DNA of 40,799 nucleotides from contig CANIBQ010000044.1 of assembly GCA_947465645.1 (NCBI GenBank), positions 1-40,799 of the forward strand, read 5' to 3'. Under the pieces are notes generated by a model. It had not been told where the DNA came from. It did no database searches and saw nothing but the letters and a program-made list of their open reading frames with translations. Shown one piece after another: positions 15,109 through 23,220 of this stretch; position 1 is the first letter of the stretch, and every line of letters starts with the position of its first letter. The DNA is from Acidobacteriota bacterium. Lineage in GTDB: Bacteria > Acidobacteriota > Vicinamibacteria > Vicinamibacterales > UBA2999. The position numbers and the translations under genes were made by a program.

Positions 15109-16309
15109 AACCCCCAGGCGGCGTCGCGGTCTTCCGCGGCGGGTTGAAGAACGGCGTCGGCACAATCGTCGCGCCAACGAAATGCCGGACGCCTTCGACG
15201 GTCACTTCGATCTCGAGCCGCGTACCGGCGGCGTGATGCGGCGCATCGATCGTGGCAAGCGCGATCAGCCGCTTCAGCGTCGGCGACCACGCCGTCGTCG
15301 TCGCGCGACCGACCTGGCGCCCGCCGGTACGCACGGGAACCGGCACCCGTGATGCCGCCGCTGGAGCCACCGGGGCAAGACCGTACTGGTCGTGCAGCGC
15401 TTCAACCTGCGGCCAGTCCACTTCGAGCCCGACAATCTGGCGAGCGGCAGCGCGCCGCTGTTCCTCGATGAGCGGGTCGCGTCCGATAAACGGCCCCTTG
15501 TCGCTCGCGACCAGGCGGCCGAGCCCCATCTCAAAGGGCGTGTACTTCTGCGATTCGATCGTCGCCTTCCGGCTGCTGTGGAAATCGACGTCGATGAGCA
15601 ACAGGCCCGCTTCGACCCGCGCCACGTCCAGGGCGAGCATGCCGGCGGGCTTCAGGTCGTACGGACCGCCGGCGCGAACGAGCGCGTCCCACACGGCAAG
15701 CCCTGACTCGGCCGGCATCCAGATTTCGTATCCGAGATCGCCGGTGTAACCGGTCCGGGAGATATCGACCTGCACGCCGCCGATGCGCCCGCTCGTCATG
15801 CGGAAGTATCGAAGCGCCTCGATGTCGGCATCCGCCGCGGCGCGCAGGACGCCGGCCGACGTCGGGCCTTGCAGCGCCAGCGCGGCAATCCGCTCCGACA
15901 CGTCTTCGATCTCGACACGCATACCTGCCGCGTTCTGATGCAGCCAGCGCAGCGTAGGGTCGGCAGCCGTCCAGCGATACGCGTCCTCACGCAGTCGCGT
16001 CACGGTTCCGTCGTCGATGACCTTGCCCTGCTCATCGCACCAGGGCGTGTAGTACACCTGCCCGACCTGCATGCGACTGGCGTCGCGCGTGATGACGCGA
16101 TCGACCAACTGCGTGGCGTCCGGACCGCTGAGGTGGTACTTGAAGAGCGGCGAGACGTCGATGAGCGCGGCCGCATTCCGGATGGCGTTGTATTCGTGCT
16201 CGTGGTGGGTTTCGTACGCACTGACCGTGTAGTAGCCCGACCACTCGCGGTAGTTGAGCGACTCACAGAGGGCGAAGGTGCGCTCATGAAAAGGCGTCCC
16301 GACGGGCAC
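15098..16309 (-). CDS. Aminomethyltransferase-fold (GcvT-like) folate-dependent protein
   Basis: A 403-residue GcvT-family protein. Recognisable segments are NAAALIDVSPLFKYHLSGPD near residue 45, ALALQGPTSAGVLR near 145, SRTGYTGDLGYEIWMPAE (GcvT 'RTGYTGE-GFE' folate-binding motif) near 185, and ALDVARVEAGLLLIDVDF near 230, followed by a C-terminal beta-barrel. These proteins move one-carbon units between amines and tetrahydrofolate; glycine cleavage T-protein itself is unlikely because no gcvH or gcvP is adjacent, and dimethylglycine- or sarcosine-type demethylation is an alternative. It starts with a GTG (16309) six bases after a TATAAT box, so its mRNA may be leaderless. It diverges, with 32 bases between starts, from two flavoproteins that could be functional partners. 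Its stop lies inside a palindromic repeat. Confidence 0.85.
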   Translation of the reverse strand: MPVGTPFHERTFALCESLNYREWSGYYTVSAYETHHEHEYNAIRNAAALIDVSPLFKYHLSGPDATQLVDRVITRDASRMQVGQVYYTPWCDEQGKVIDDGTVTRLREDAYRWTAADPTLRWLHQNAAGMRVEIEDVSERIAALALQGPTSAGVLRAAADADIEALRYFRMTSGRIGGVQVDISRTGYTGDLGYEIWMPAESGLAVWDALVRAGGPYDLKPAGMLALDVARVEAGLLLIDVDFHSSRKATIESQKYTPFEMGLGRLVASDKGPFIGRDPLIEEQRRAAARQIVGLEVDWPQVEALHDQYGLAPVAPAAASRVPVPVRTGGRQVGRATTTAWSPTLKRLIALATIDAPHHAAGTRLEIEVTVEGVRHFVGATIVPTPFFNPPRKTATPPGGCAG

Positions 16310-16314
16310 GCCGC

Positions 16315-16320
16315 GATTAT
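16315..16320 (-). promoter_or_regulatory. TATAAT -10 box of the GcvT-like gene, leaderless geometry
   Basis: Reading the minus strand, a perfect TATAAT is followed by six bases and then the GTG start at 16309. With normal -10 to +1 spacing, transcription would begin at or next to the G of the start codon, leaving no untranslated leader. No strong -35 box is visible at 16-18 bases upstream. Confidence 0.5.
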
Positions 16321-16341
16321 ACGGTGCACTAGAATTGCCCA

Positions 16342-17919
16342 GTGAAATACGACGTCGTCGTGATCGGCGGCGGCCACAACGGGCTGACCGCGGCCGCGTA
16401 CCTGGCGCGCGCGGGGCGGAAGGTCCTGGTACTCGAGCGCCGTCACGTGCTCGGCGGCGCGGCCGTGACCGAGGAGGTGTTCAAGGGGTTCCATTTCTCG
16501 GTCTGCTCGTACGTCGTATCGCTGCTCCGCCCGGAGATCATTCGCGAGCTCGACCTCCCCTCCCACGGCCTCGAGATCCTGCCGCTCGACGGCACCTTCA
16601 CGCCGATGCCGGACGGCGATCACCTCTGGCGCGTCAACGATCACGCCAAGACCCGCCGCGAGATCGCGAGGCACTCCCGCGTCGACGCCGAGGCCTACGA
16701 CGAGTACGGCCGCGCGATGGTCGACATGGGACGCTTCGTCAAGCCGATCCTCAACATGCTGCCGCCGGACCCGATGTCGATCGATCCGCGCGAGCTTCGC
16801 AAGCTCTTTTCGCTCGTCCAGCGGTTTCGGGGCCTCTCGCGCCAGGACCAGTACAACCAGTTGCAGTTGATGACGATGAGCGCGGTCGACTTTCTCGATC
16901 AGTGGTTCGAGACCGACGTGCTGAAGGCGACGATGGCCGCGTCGGGGATCATCGGAACGTTTCTCGGCGTGCGGTCGCCGGGCACGGCGTACGTGCTGCT
17001 GCACCACTACATGGGCGAGATCGATGGCGCGTTCCGGTCGTGGGGGCTGTCGCGGGGCGGCACCGGCGCCATCTCGAACGCCATCGCCGGCGCCGCGCGG
17101 AAGGCCGGCGTGGAGATCCGCGCCGAGTCGGAAGTCGCCAGGATTCTCGTTCGCGGCAACACAGCGCACGGCGTCGTCCTGAAGAACGGCGATGAGATCA
17201 CGGCGGACGTTGTGGCCTCCAGCGTCGATCCGCGGCTCACCTTCCTGCACTTCATCGAGAAAGGCGCGCTGCCCGGCGACTTCCTCGAGGACGTGCATCG
17301 CTACAAGTTCCGCGGCTCCTCGGGCAAGGTCAACCTCGCGCTCGACGCGCTGCCCGACTTCACCGCGATGCCAGGGCCGGGTCCGCACCTGCGCGGCGCA
17401 ATCTCCATTTCACCCAGCATCGATTACATGGAACGCGCCTATGACGCGGCCAAGTACGGACGCTTCTCACCGCATCCCTACATCGACATCGTGATTCCGT
17501 CGCTCACCGATCCGAGCGTCGCGCCGCCCGGCAAGCACGTGATGTCCTGCTTCGTGCAATACGCCCCTTATCACCTGGAGGAAGGGACCTGGGATGACCA
17601 GAAAGAGGCGTTCGGCGACACGGTCGTCAACACGATTGCGCAGTACGCGCCCAACATCCGCGACATCATCCTGCACCGTCAGGTCGTGACACCGCTCGAC
17701 CTCGAGCGCGAATGGGGTCTCTCGGAAGGCAACATCTTCCAGGGAGAGCTGACGCTCGAGCAACTGTTCTTTCTGCGCCCGGCGCCGGGATGGGCGCAAT
17801 ACACGACGCCGGTGAACAGCCTCTACATGTGCGGCTCGGCCACGCATCCCGGCGGCGGGATCATGGGCGCGCCCGGACGCAACGCGGCCATGAAGATTCT
17901 CGCGGACACCCGCGCGTGA
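16342..17919 (+). CDS. FAD-dependent oxidoreductase, PYROXD2/phytoene desaturase (CrtI)-like, copy 1
   Basis: A 525-residue flavoprotein. The N-terminal dinucleotide-binding motif is VVVIGGGHNGLTAAAYLARA with the acidic residue at the end of the second strand (VLVLERRHVLGGAAVTEE). The C-terminal FAD motif is YMCGSATHPGGGIMGAPGRNA, as in CrtI-type desaturases and the PYROXD2 family. The NALAL-like middle (KVNLALDALPDF, then ISPSIDYMERAYDAAKYGRF) is shared almost word for word with the next gene. It starts with GTG at 16342 and its stop overlaps the next start by four bases. The neighbours are not carotenoid genes, so desaturation of carotenoids is unlikely; substrate unknown. The divergent GcvT-like protein suggests oxidation of an amine or one-carbon compound, as an inference. 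Confidence 0.87.
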   Translation: MKYDVVVIGGGHNGLTAAAYLARAGRKVLVLERRHVLGGAAVTEEVFKGFHFSVCSYVVSLLRPEIIRELDLPSHGLEILPLDGTFTPMPDGDHLWRVNDHAKTRREIARHSRVDAEAYDEYGRAMVDMGRFVKPILNMLPPDPMSIDPRELRKLFSLVQRFRGLSRQDQYNQLQLMTMSAVDFLDQWFETDVLKATMAASGIIGTFLGVRSPGTAYVLLHHYMGEIDGAFRSWGLSRGGTGAISNAIAGAARKAGVEIRAESEVARILVRGNTAHGVVLKNGDEITADVVASSVDPRLTFLHFIEKGALPGDFLEDVHRYKFRGSSGKVNLALDALPDFTAMPGPGPHLRGAISISPSIDYMERAYDAAKYGRFSPHPYIDIVIPSLTDPSVAPPGKHVMSCFVQYAPYHLEEGTWDDQKEAFGDTVVNTIAQYAPNIRDIILHRQVVTPLDLEREWGLSEGNIFQGELTLEQLFFLRPAPGWAQYTTPVNSLYMCGSATHPGGGIMGAPGRNAAMKILADTRA

Positions 17920-19481
17920 GCACCGTTGTCGTCATCGGCGGCGGACACAACGGCCTCGCCGCGGCGTACTACCTCGCGAAAGCGGGGATGAAGCCGATCG
18001 TGCTCGAGGCCCGCGGCGCGATCGGTGGCGGGGCGATCACCGCAGAAATCCATCCAGGCTTCACGTGCCCGACGCTCACCCACCGCACGTGCCTCCATGC
18101 CGACATCGTCCGCGACATGGACCTCGCGAGGCACGGCGTCGAGTTTCTGTCGCCTTCGGCCGAGGTGTTCGCGCCTGGCACCGACGACCGGCCCGTCGTG
18201 TTGTCTGTCGATCCGGCGCGGACGGCAGAGGCGTTGCGCCAGAGGAGTCCGAAAGACGCAGAGGCGTACGCGGAATACCGCGCGACGCTGGCGCGGATCG
18301 CAGGCGCGGTGGCCGGCCTGCTCACGCAGCCACCGCCGGACATCGATCGGCCAGGCGTGCGCGACGCGTGGAATCTCTTGAAGGTCGGGCGGCGCGTCCG
18401 CGGTCTGGGAACACGCGACGTGTATCGCCTGCTTCGATGGGCGCCGATGCCGGTCGCCGATCTCATGAGCGAATGGTTCGAAACCGATCTGCTGCGCGCC
18501 GCGCTGTCGGCGCCGGCGCTGTCGGGAACCATGTTCGGGCCGCGATCCGCGGGAAGCGCCCTCGTGCTGTTGCTGCAGCATGCACACGCTCTTCTTGCTG
18601 GCGGTGCCTCGCAGGTCCGCGGGGGGCCTGGCGCCTTGACCAGCGCGATGGGCGCGGCCGCGCGCGCGGCCGGCGCCGACATCCGAACCAATGCGCGAGT
18701 CGAGCGCATCCTCGTCAACAACGGCCAGGCGACGGGCGTCCTCGTCGATGGGCGGGAGCTGCCGGCCACAGTCGTGATGTCGGCGGTCGATCCGAAGTCG
18801 ACGTTTCTCAGACTCGTGACCGCGACCGATCTCGGTCCCGATTTCAGATCGAAGGTGCAGCACTACCGCGCTGCGGGAACCGTCGCGAAGGTGAACCTCG
18901 CCCTCTCGGCGCTGCCTGCCTTCCGCGGTGCCACGTCGCCGGAATTGCTGTCGGGCCGCATCCACGTCGGGCCGACGCTGGATTACATGGAGCGGGCGTT
19001 CGACCGCGCCAAGTACGGCGACGTTCCTGAGGCGCCGTGGCTCGATGTCGCTATCCCCTCGATTCTCGATCCCGATCTGGCGCCGCACGGCTGTCACGTC
19101 ATGTCCGTGTACGCGCACTATGCGCCGTACCAGTTGCGCGGATCCGAATGGAGCGCCGCGACGCAGCCGCTCCTTCAGACTGTGCTGAACACGCTCGACA
19201 CATTCGCGCCAGGCACTTCGGGCCTCGTTGTCGCGGCGCGCACGCTGACGCCGGCCGACCTCGAAAGCGAATACGGCTTTCACGGCGGCCATATCTTCCA
19301 CGGCGAGCTTGCCCTCGACCAGTTGTTCGCCGCCCGTCCGCTGCTCGGGTATGCGCGATACGGGACCCCCATTCGCGGCCTCTATCTCTGCGGGGCGGGC
19401 ACGCATCCGGGCGGCTTCCTGACGGGCACCAGCGGCCGCCTGGCCGCGCACGCTGTCCTACGCGCGCGTCCTGGCCCTTAA
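17916..19481 (+). CDS. FAD-dependent oxidoreductase, PYROXD2/CrtI-like, copy 2 (tandem paralogue)
   Basis: A 521-residue paralogue of the preceding gene. It has the same beginning (VVVIGGGHNGLAAAYYLAKA), the same 'E-A-R-G-A-I-G-G-G-A-I-T' second-strand region, the shared KVNLALSALPAF and GPTLDYMERAFDRAKYGDVP segments, and the same C-terminal motif YLCGAGTHPGGFLTGTSGRLA. The GTG at 17916 overlaps the upstream TGA, so the pair is translationally coupled and probably forms a heteromer or acts in sequence. The start is preferred over far upstream in-frame GTG codons because it aligns exactly with the N-terminus of copy 1. Tandem duplication followed by divergence explains the pair. The substrate is unknown. 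Confidence 0.87.
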   Translation: MSTVVVIGGGHNGLAAAYYLAKAGMKPIVLEARGAIGGGAITAEIHPGFTCPTLTHRTCLHADIVRDMDLARHGVEFLSPSAEVFAPGTDDRPVVLSVDPARTAEALRQRSPKDAEAYAEYRATLARIAGAVAGLLTQPPPDIDRPGVRDAWNLLKVGRRVRGLGTRDVYRLLRWAPMPVADLMSEWFETDLLRAALSAPALSGTMFGPRSAGSALVLLLQHAHALLAGGASQVRGGPGALTSAMGAAARAAGADIRTNARVERILVNNGQATGVLVDGRELPATVVMSAVDPKSTFLRLVTATDLGPDFRSKVQHYRAAGTVAKVNLALSALPAFRGATSPELLSGRIHVGPTLDYMERAFDRAKYGDVPEAPWLDVAIPSILDPDLAPHGCHVMSVYAHYAPYQLRGSEWSAATQPLLQTVLNTLDTFAPGTSGLVVAARTLTPADLESEYGFHGGHIFHGELALDQLFAARPLLGYARYGTPIRGLYLCGAGTHPGGFLTGTSGRLAAHAVLRARPGP

Positions 19482-19529
19482 CCACGTATTAACAACCCCG
19501 GGGCACAGTCGTCGTCTAATGAGTAGGGT

Positions 19530-21269
19530 ATGAAGCCTTTCCTCATTCCGCTCCTTGTCGTGCTGGCCTGGGGTACCGACGCCTCGGCGCAGGGACCCCT
19601 ACAGGGCCCACCCGCGGGGCGCGGTGGCGGAGCGGCCCGCGGCGGCGGCCCTGCGCGCGACCAGCAAGCCGCACCAACAGGCACCGCCGTCATCCGCGGC
19701 CGAATTCTCGCTGTGGACACCGGCTCGCCGATCCGCCGGGCGCAGGTGCGCGCCACTTCGGGCGGCGGGCGCGGACGGCTCACCACGACCGATACCCAGG
19801 GACGATTCGAGTTCAAGGATCTCCCGGCGGGCCGCTGGGACATCAGCGCCTCGAAGGCCGGATTCGTGACCTTGCGGTACGGACAGCGACGGCCGTTCGA
19901 GGCGGGCCGGCCGATCGAGCTCGCCGACAAGCAGGTCATCGACAGCGCCGATTTCTCGCTCCCTCGCGGTGCGGCGATCACCGGTCAGGTGTTCGATGAA
20001 TTCGGAGACGCGGTCGCGGGCGCGCGCGTGCAGGTGATGCGCTACCAGGTTGTGCAGGGCGTGCGGCGCCTCACGCCCGCGGGCGGCGCCGATCAGAGCG
20101 ACGATACGGGCGCATTCCGCGTGTTCGGCCTGATGCCGGGCGACTACTACGTCAGCGCGACGGTCCGCGCGCTTCCGGTGGACGATCCAAGCGATGCCAC
20201 GAGCTACGCGCCGACATACTTTCCGGGCACCGGCAGCGTGACCGAGGCACAGAAGGTCACGGTCTCGCTCGGGCAGGAACAAAGTAACGTGAGCTTCGCG
20301 TTGTTACCCGTGCGGACCGTCCGCATTTCGGGCACGGTCATCGGATCCGATGGCCGTCCACTCGCCGGCGGCATGCTGGCGCTGAACCCGTCCGACCAGG
20401 CGGGCGGCTTCGGCGGTGGTTTCGGTGGAGGCGGCGGCAACAGGATCAGCGGCGACGGTACGTTCACGATCCCCAACGTGGCGCCTGGCTCCTACACGCT
20501 GACGGCCGCGTCGGGCGGACCCGGCGGCGGTGGTGGGCGCTTCGGCAGGGACGGGACGCTCCCGGATATCGAGCTGGCGACGCTCCCGGTGTCCGTGGGC
20601 AACGAAGACCTCACCGGCATCACGCTCGTGGCCGGCAAGGGCGCGACCGTCTCGGGCACGATCGTCGCCGCGCAGGGCGCAGGCACCAGGCTTCCGACCA
20701 GCGGCATCCAGATCGCGACGCAGTCGCTGCAACCGCAGCTGTCCCCTGCGCGCCCCGCCCGGGCGGACGCCGACGGTACGTTCGTGCTGAGCAACCTGTT
20801 CGGCTCGCGCGTCATCCGCGTAAACGGACTGCCGCAGAACTGGATGCTCGAGGCGGTGATGGTCGGCGGCGTCGATGTCTCCGACACGCCAATGGACTTC
20901 AGGTCCACGCAGGACTACAAGGACGCCCAGATCATCCTGACCGACAAGATCACCGAGGTCACCGGCAAGGTGGCCGAATCCGCCGCGGGCCCGGTACTCG
21001 ACTACACGGTCGTGATCTTTCCAGACGATGAGGCGAAGTGGATTGGACCGTCGCGACACATTCGGTCCGCGAGGCCAGACCAGCAGGGAACGTTCAAGAT
21101 CCGCGCGCTGCCGGCGAACCAGCGCTATCTCGCGGTGGCGGTCGACTATCTCGAGGAGGGGGAAGCCAACGACCCGGGATTTCTCGCCGACATGAAGGCG
21201 AAGGCGTCGCCACTGTCGCTGGGCGCGGGCGAGTCCAAGGCCGTCGACCTCAAACTGATCACGCGCTAG
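19530..21269 (+). CDS. Secreted carboxypeptidase-regulatory-like (Ig-like) repeat protein
   Basis: A 579-residue exported protein. The signal peptide is MKPFLIPLLVVLAWGTDASA with predicted cleavage before Gln21, followed by a Gly/Arg/Ala/Pro-rich linker. At least four CarboxypepD_reg-type beta-sandwich repeats follow: GTAVIRGRILAVDTGSPIRR, GAAITGQVFDEFGDAVAGAR, RTVRISGTVIGSDGRPLAGG and GATVSGTIVAAQGAG, each ending in the 'G-x-F-x-F-x-x-L-P-x-G-x-Y' turn. Such proteins are abundant in Acidobacteria and are periplasmic or outer-surface; binding rather than catalysis is expected. A poly-Gly stretch (GGFGGGFGGGGGNR) interrupts the third repeat. The gene stands alone on the plus strand, and its stop overlaps the stop of the convergent acetyltransferase gene by four bases. 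Precise role unknown. Confidence 0.85.
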   Translation: MKPFLIPLLVVLAWGTDASAQGPLQGPPAGRGGGAARGGGPARDQQAAPTGTAVIRGRILAVDTGSPIRRAQVRATSGGGRGRLTTTDTQGRFEFKDLPAGRWDISASKAGFVTLRYGQRRPFEAGRPIELADKQVIDSADFSLPRGAAITGQVFDEFGDAVAGARVQVMRYQVVQGVRRLTPAGGADQSDDTGAFRVFGLMPGDYYVSATVRALPVDDPSDATSYAPTYFPGTGSVTEAQKVTVSLGQEQSNVSFALLPVRTVRISGTVIGSDGRPLAGGMLALNPSDQAGGFGGGFGGGGGNRISGDGTFTIPNVAPGSYTLTAASGGPGGGGGRFGRDGTLPDIELATLPVSVGNEDLTGITLVAGKGATVSGTIVAAQGAGTRLPTSGIQIATQSLQPQLSPARPARADADGTFVLSNLFGSRVIRVNGLPQNWMLEAVMVGGVDVSDTPMDFRSTQDYKDAQIILTDKITEVTGKVAESAAGPVLDYTVVIFPDDEAKWIGPSRHIRSARPDQQGTFKIRALPANQRYLAVAVDYLEEGEANDPGFLADMKAKASPLSLGAGESKAVDLKLITR

Positions 21270-22225
21270 AAGTAATCGCTTCTCCAGTAGAAGACGTCTT
21301 CGGGGCGGAGCGGCGCGCTGAGCTCCACGAACGGCCGCACCATGAAGACATCCCGCGCCGGGTCGCGCGACGTGATGCGCACCTGCGGCGGCACCGGGAA
21401 TCCCGCCGGCCACCACCCCCGGATCACCGGCACACGGCGGCTGGGCTCGCGCGCGATCAGCACCTGCAGCATTGCGCCGAGCCGCGCGCCGGCCGGATCG
21501 CGATCGCCCGCCTCCTCGATCGTCCAGTCATCGCCGGAGACGCTGATCACCACGTAGGCGACAGCCGACGATCCCTCTTCTGCGGCGAAGAACTCCGTCT
21601 GGCGCAGCCCCGCGGCGCCCAGGCCCGAGAACAGCCGTTTCTTGCTGAGCGCGTAATGAATCTGCTCCGGGTCGCGGCGCAGCGTGAAGCGCGCGGACGC
21701 CGAACGCACGGCGTGCATCGCCGCGATGTCCGGCAGATCCCGCTCGGCCCCCGCGCGAACCAGCATGGCCGGCGTTCCGCTTTTCGGCACGAGCTCGACC
21801 CTCACGTCTTCGAGCGGCACGGTCTCGAATCCGAAGCGGCGGTAGTAGTCCTCCCCGATCTCCGAGAACAGCGTCGCCATCATCGCTCCCGCGGTGCGCT
21901 CCTGGTCGAGAAGCTGTCGGATCAACTCGCCGGCGTATCCGCGGCCCCGCTGAGCAGGCGGCGTGAACACCGCGCCCAGCCCGCACATCCAGCCGTCGCG
22001 GCCATCGAGCCGCACGTCATACCGATACCGCTTCGCACTCGCGAGCAGACTGCCCCCCTCGTCCACGAGGGCGAAGCGGTGGAGGTGCTCGACGCCCCAC
22101 GGCGTCCGCATCTGGGCGGCATTCCACCGGCCGTACGCGGCGCGGGTCAGCCCCTCGTTCCAGAGGGGATAGGTGCTGTCGAGAATGCGTTCGAGGAGTT
22201 CGCCTTCGGCGAGACTTAGTGGCAT
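21266..22225 (-). CDS. GNAT N-acetyltransferase, Eis-like
   Basis: A 319-residue acetyltransferase. The N-terminal GNAT domain has the acetyl-CoA binding motif CGLGAVFTPPAQRGRGYAGEL (V/I-x-x-x-Q/R-G-x-G/A form: QRGRGYAG, residues 91-98), preceded by WMCGLG and followed by MATLFSEIGEDYYRRFGFE, the normal strand 4-5 region. The long C-terminal part with a second GNAT-like half is typical of Eis/LYC1-type proteins, which acetylate aminoglycosides, lysine side chains or other amines. The natural substrate here is unknown. ATG at 22225 is used; the upstream region carries copy 2 of the promoter-region repeat. It diverges from the YfiT-like gene at 22354 and converges on the secreted repeat protein. 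Confidence 0.83.
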   Translation of the reverse strand: MPLSLAEGELLERILDSTYPLWNEGLTRAAYGRWNAAQMRTPWGVEHLHRFALVDEGGSLLASAKRYRYDVRLDGRDGWMCGLGAVFTPPAQRGRGYAGELIRQLLDQERTAGAMMATLFSEIGEDYYRRFGFETVPLEDVRVELVPKSGTPAMLVRAGAERDLPDIAAMHAVRSASARFTLRRDPEQIHYALSKKRLFSGLGAAGLRQTEFFAAEEGSSAVAYVVISVSGDDWTIEEAGDRDPAGARLGAMLQVLIAREPSRRVPVIRGWWPAGFPVPPQVRITSRDPARDVFMVRPFVELSAPLRPEDVFYWRSDYF

Positions 22226-22230
22226 CTTTC

Positions 22231-22300
22231 AACTGACTGAGCACCGCCTGGAACAAGCCGTCGACCGCAATCACCCGGCCGCGACAACGGAGCGGCCGGT
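22231..22300. repeat. Diverged promoter-region repeat, copy 2
   Basis: This matches 4154-4223 without gaps at about 76 per cent of positions. The hairpin core is perfect here: CCGGCCGC (22274-22281 region) pairs with GCGGCCGG around GACAACGGA. A TAGTGG hexamer at the same offset on the left side of both copies suggests that homology continues into the start region of the acetyltransferase gene. See copy 1 for interpretation. Confidence 0.6.
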
Positions 22301-22353
22301 AGTGACTTGGGAAAGACGTACCATGAAGGCATAGGGGGCGCTGTTGAATTGTA

Positions 22354-22890
22354 ATGGGCATCATGATCGACGACCTTCGCTATCCCGCCGGCCGCTTTGC
22401 TCCCGTCACACCCAATGACGAGGTGCGGCGGGCGGCGATCGACGAGCTCGCGACGCTGCCTCGCAAGATGCGCGAGGCGGTCGCTGGCCTCAACGACGCG
22501 CAGTTGGATGGGCCGTATCGCCCCGGCGGCTGGACGCTGCGCCAGGTCGTGCACCACGTGGCCGACAGTCACCTGAACGCCTACGTCCGCCTGAAACTCG
22601 CGCTCACCGAAGACGCCCCAACCATCAAGCCCTACGACGAGAAAGCCTGGGCAGCGCTTCCCGATGCGCGGATGCCGGTGGAAGCGTCACTGCTGCTCCT
22701 TGACGGCTTGCACGCCCGTTGGGTCGCACTGTGTCGCGCGATGACGCTGGAGCAGTTTGCCCGGGCGTTCAGCCATCCCGAGTACCCCGACGGCCTGCTG
22801 ACACTCGATTGGCTCGTGCAGCAGTACGCCTGGCACTCGCGTCATCACGTGGCGCACATCACGTCGCTGCGGCGGCGCGAAGGATGGTAG
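22354..22890 (+). CDS. YfiT/BstA-type DinB-superfamily metal-dependent S-transferase-like protein
   Basis: A 178-residue DinB-superfamily protein closest in layout to YfiT (bacillithiol transferase) proteins: RYPAGRFAP near the N-terminus, the PGGWTLRQVVHHVADSHLNA motif (about 57-76) providing the first histidine, and YAWHSRHHVAHITSL at the C-terminus providing the other two. These residues bind one divalent metal. Bacillus YfiT conjugates bacillithiol to electrophiles; whether this organism uses bacillithiol cannot be told from this window. ATG 22354 is chosen, with ATG 22363 (MIDDLRYP) an equally possible start; no clear ribosome binding site precedes either. The BMC shell gene begins nine bases downstream on the same strand, so the two are probably co-transcribed. 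Confidence 0.87.
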   Translation: MGIMIDDLRYPAGRFAPVTPNDEVRRAAIDELATLPRKMREAVAGLNDAQLDGPYRPGGWTLRQVVHHVADSHLNAYVRLKLALTEDAPTIKPYDEKAWAALPDARMPVEASLLLLDGLHARWVALCRAMTLEQFARAFSHPEYPDGLLTLDWLVQQYAWHSRHHVAHITSLRRREGW

Positions 22891-22899
22891 GGTGGTAAG

Positions 22900-23220
22900 A
22901 TGGCCGCGGCCAAAAAGAAGGAACCCATGGCGAACGACAAAGCTGACATCGGAGACGCGCTCGGCATGATCGAAACCCGGGGCCTGATCGGGATGATCGA
23001 GGCTGCCGACGCGATGCTGAAGACCGCAAACGTCACGCTCGTCAGTTGGCAGAAAGTCGATGCCGGACTCGTCACCGCGCTCATCCGCGGCGACGTCGGA
23101 TCGGTCAAGGCGGCAACCGATGCCGGTGCCGCCGCAGCCCGCCGGGTTGGCGAGCTGATCGGCGTTCACGTCATTGCCCGGCCCGCCGACGGCCTCGAGA
23201 AGATTTTTCCGATCCTGTAG
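22900..23220 (+). CDS. Bacterial microcompartment shell protein, single BMC-H domain (PduA/EutM/CcmK-like)
   Basis: A 106-residue protein that is one BMC domain: [20 protein letters not shown] (19-38), [17 protein letters not shown] (43-59), the invariant [16 protein letters not shown] (62-77) and VHVIARP near 93. BMC-H proteins form hexamers that tile the shells of carboxysomes and metabolosomes, with a central pore. The pore loop here reads KVDAG (52-56) instead of the usual K-I-G-S-G, placing an acidic residue near the pore. No other shell, pentamer or encapsulated-enzyme gene is in the window. ATG 22900 has GGTGG upstream; an alternative ATG at 22927 has a stronger AAGGA site and would remove a basic extension, giving [13 protein letters not shown]. 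Its 3' end overlaps the convergent MerR-like gene by 50 bases. Confidence 0.88.
   Translation: MAAAKKKEPMANDKADIGDALGMIETRGLIGMIEAADAMLKTANVTLVSWQKVDAGLVTALIRGDVGSVKAATDAGAAAARRVGELIGVHVIARPADGLEKIFPIL

Noticed and set aside
15021..15110. tRNA gene
   Set aside because: Two GC-rich hairpins are present but there is no cloverleaf, T-loop or acceptor arrangement.
17823..19451. 542-codon minus-strand ORF opposite the second flavoprotein
   Set aside because: Arg/Ala/Gly-rich shadow; the plus strand encodes a conserved FAD enzyme throughout.
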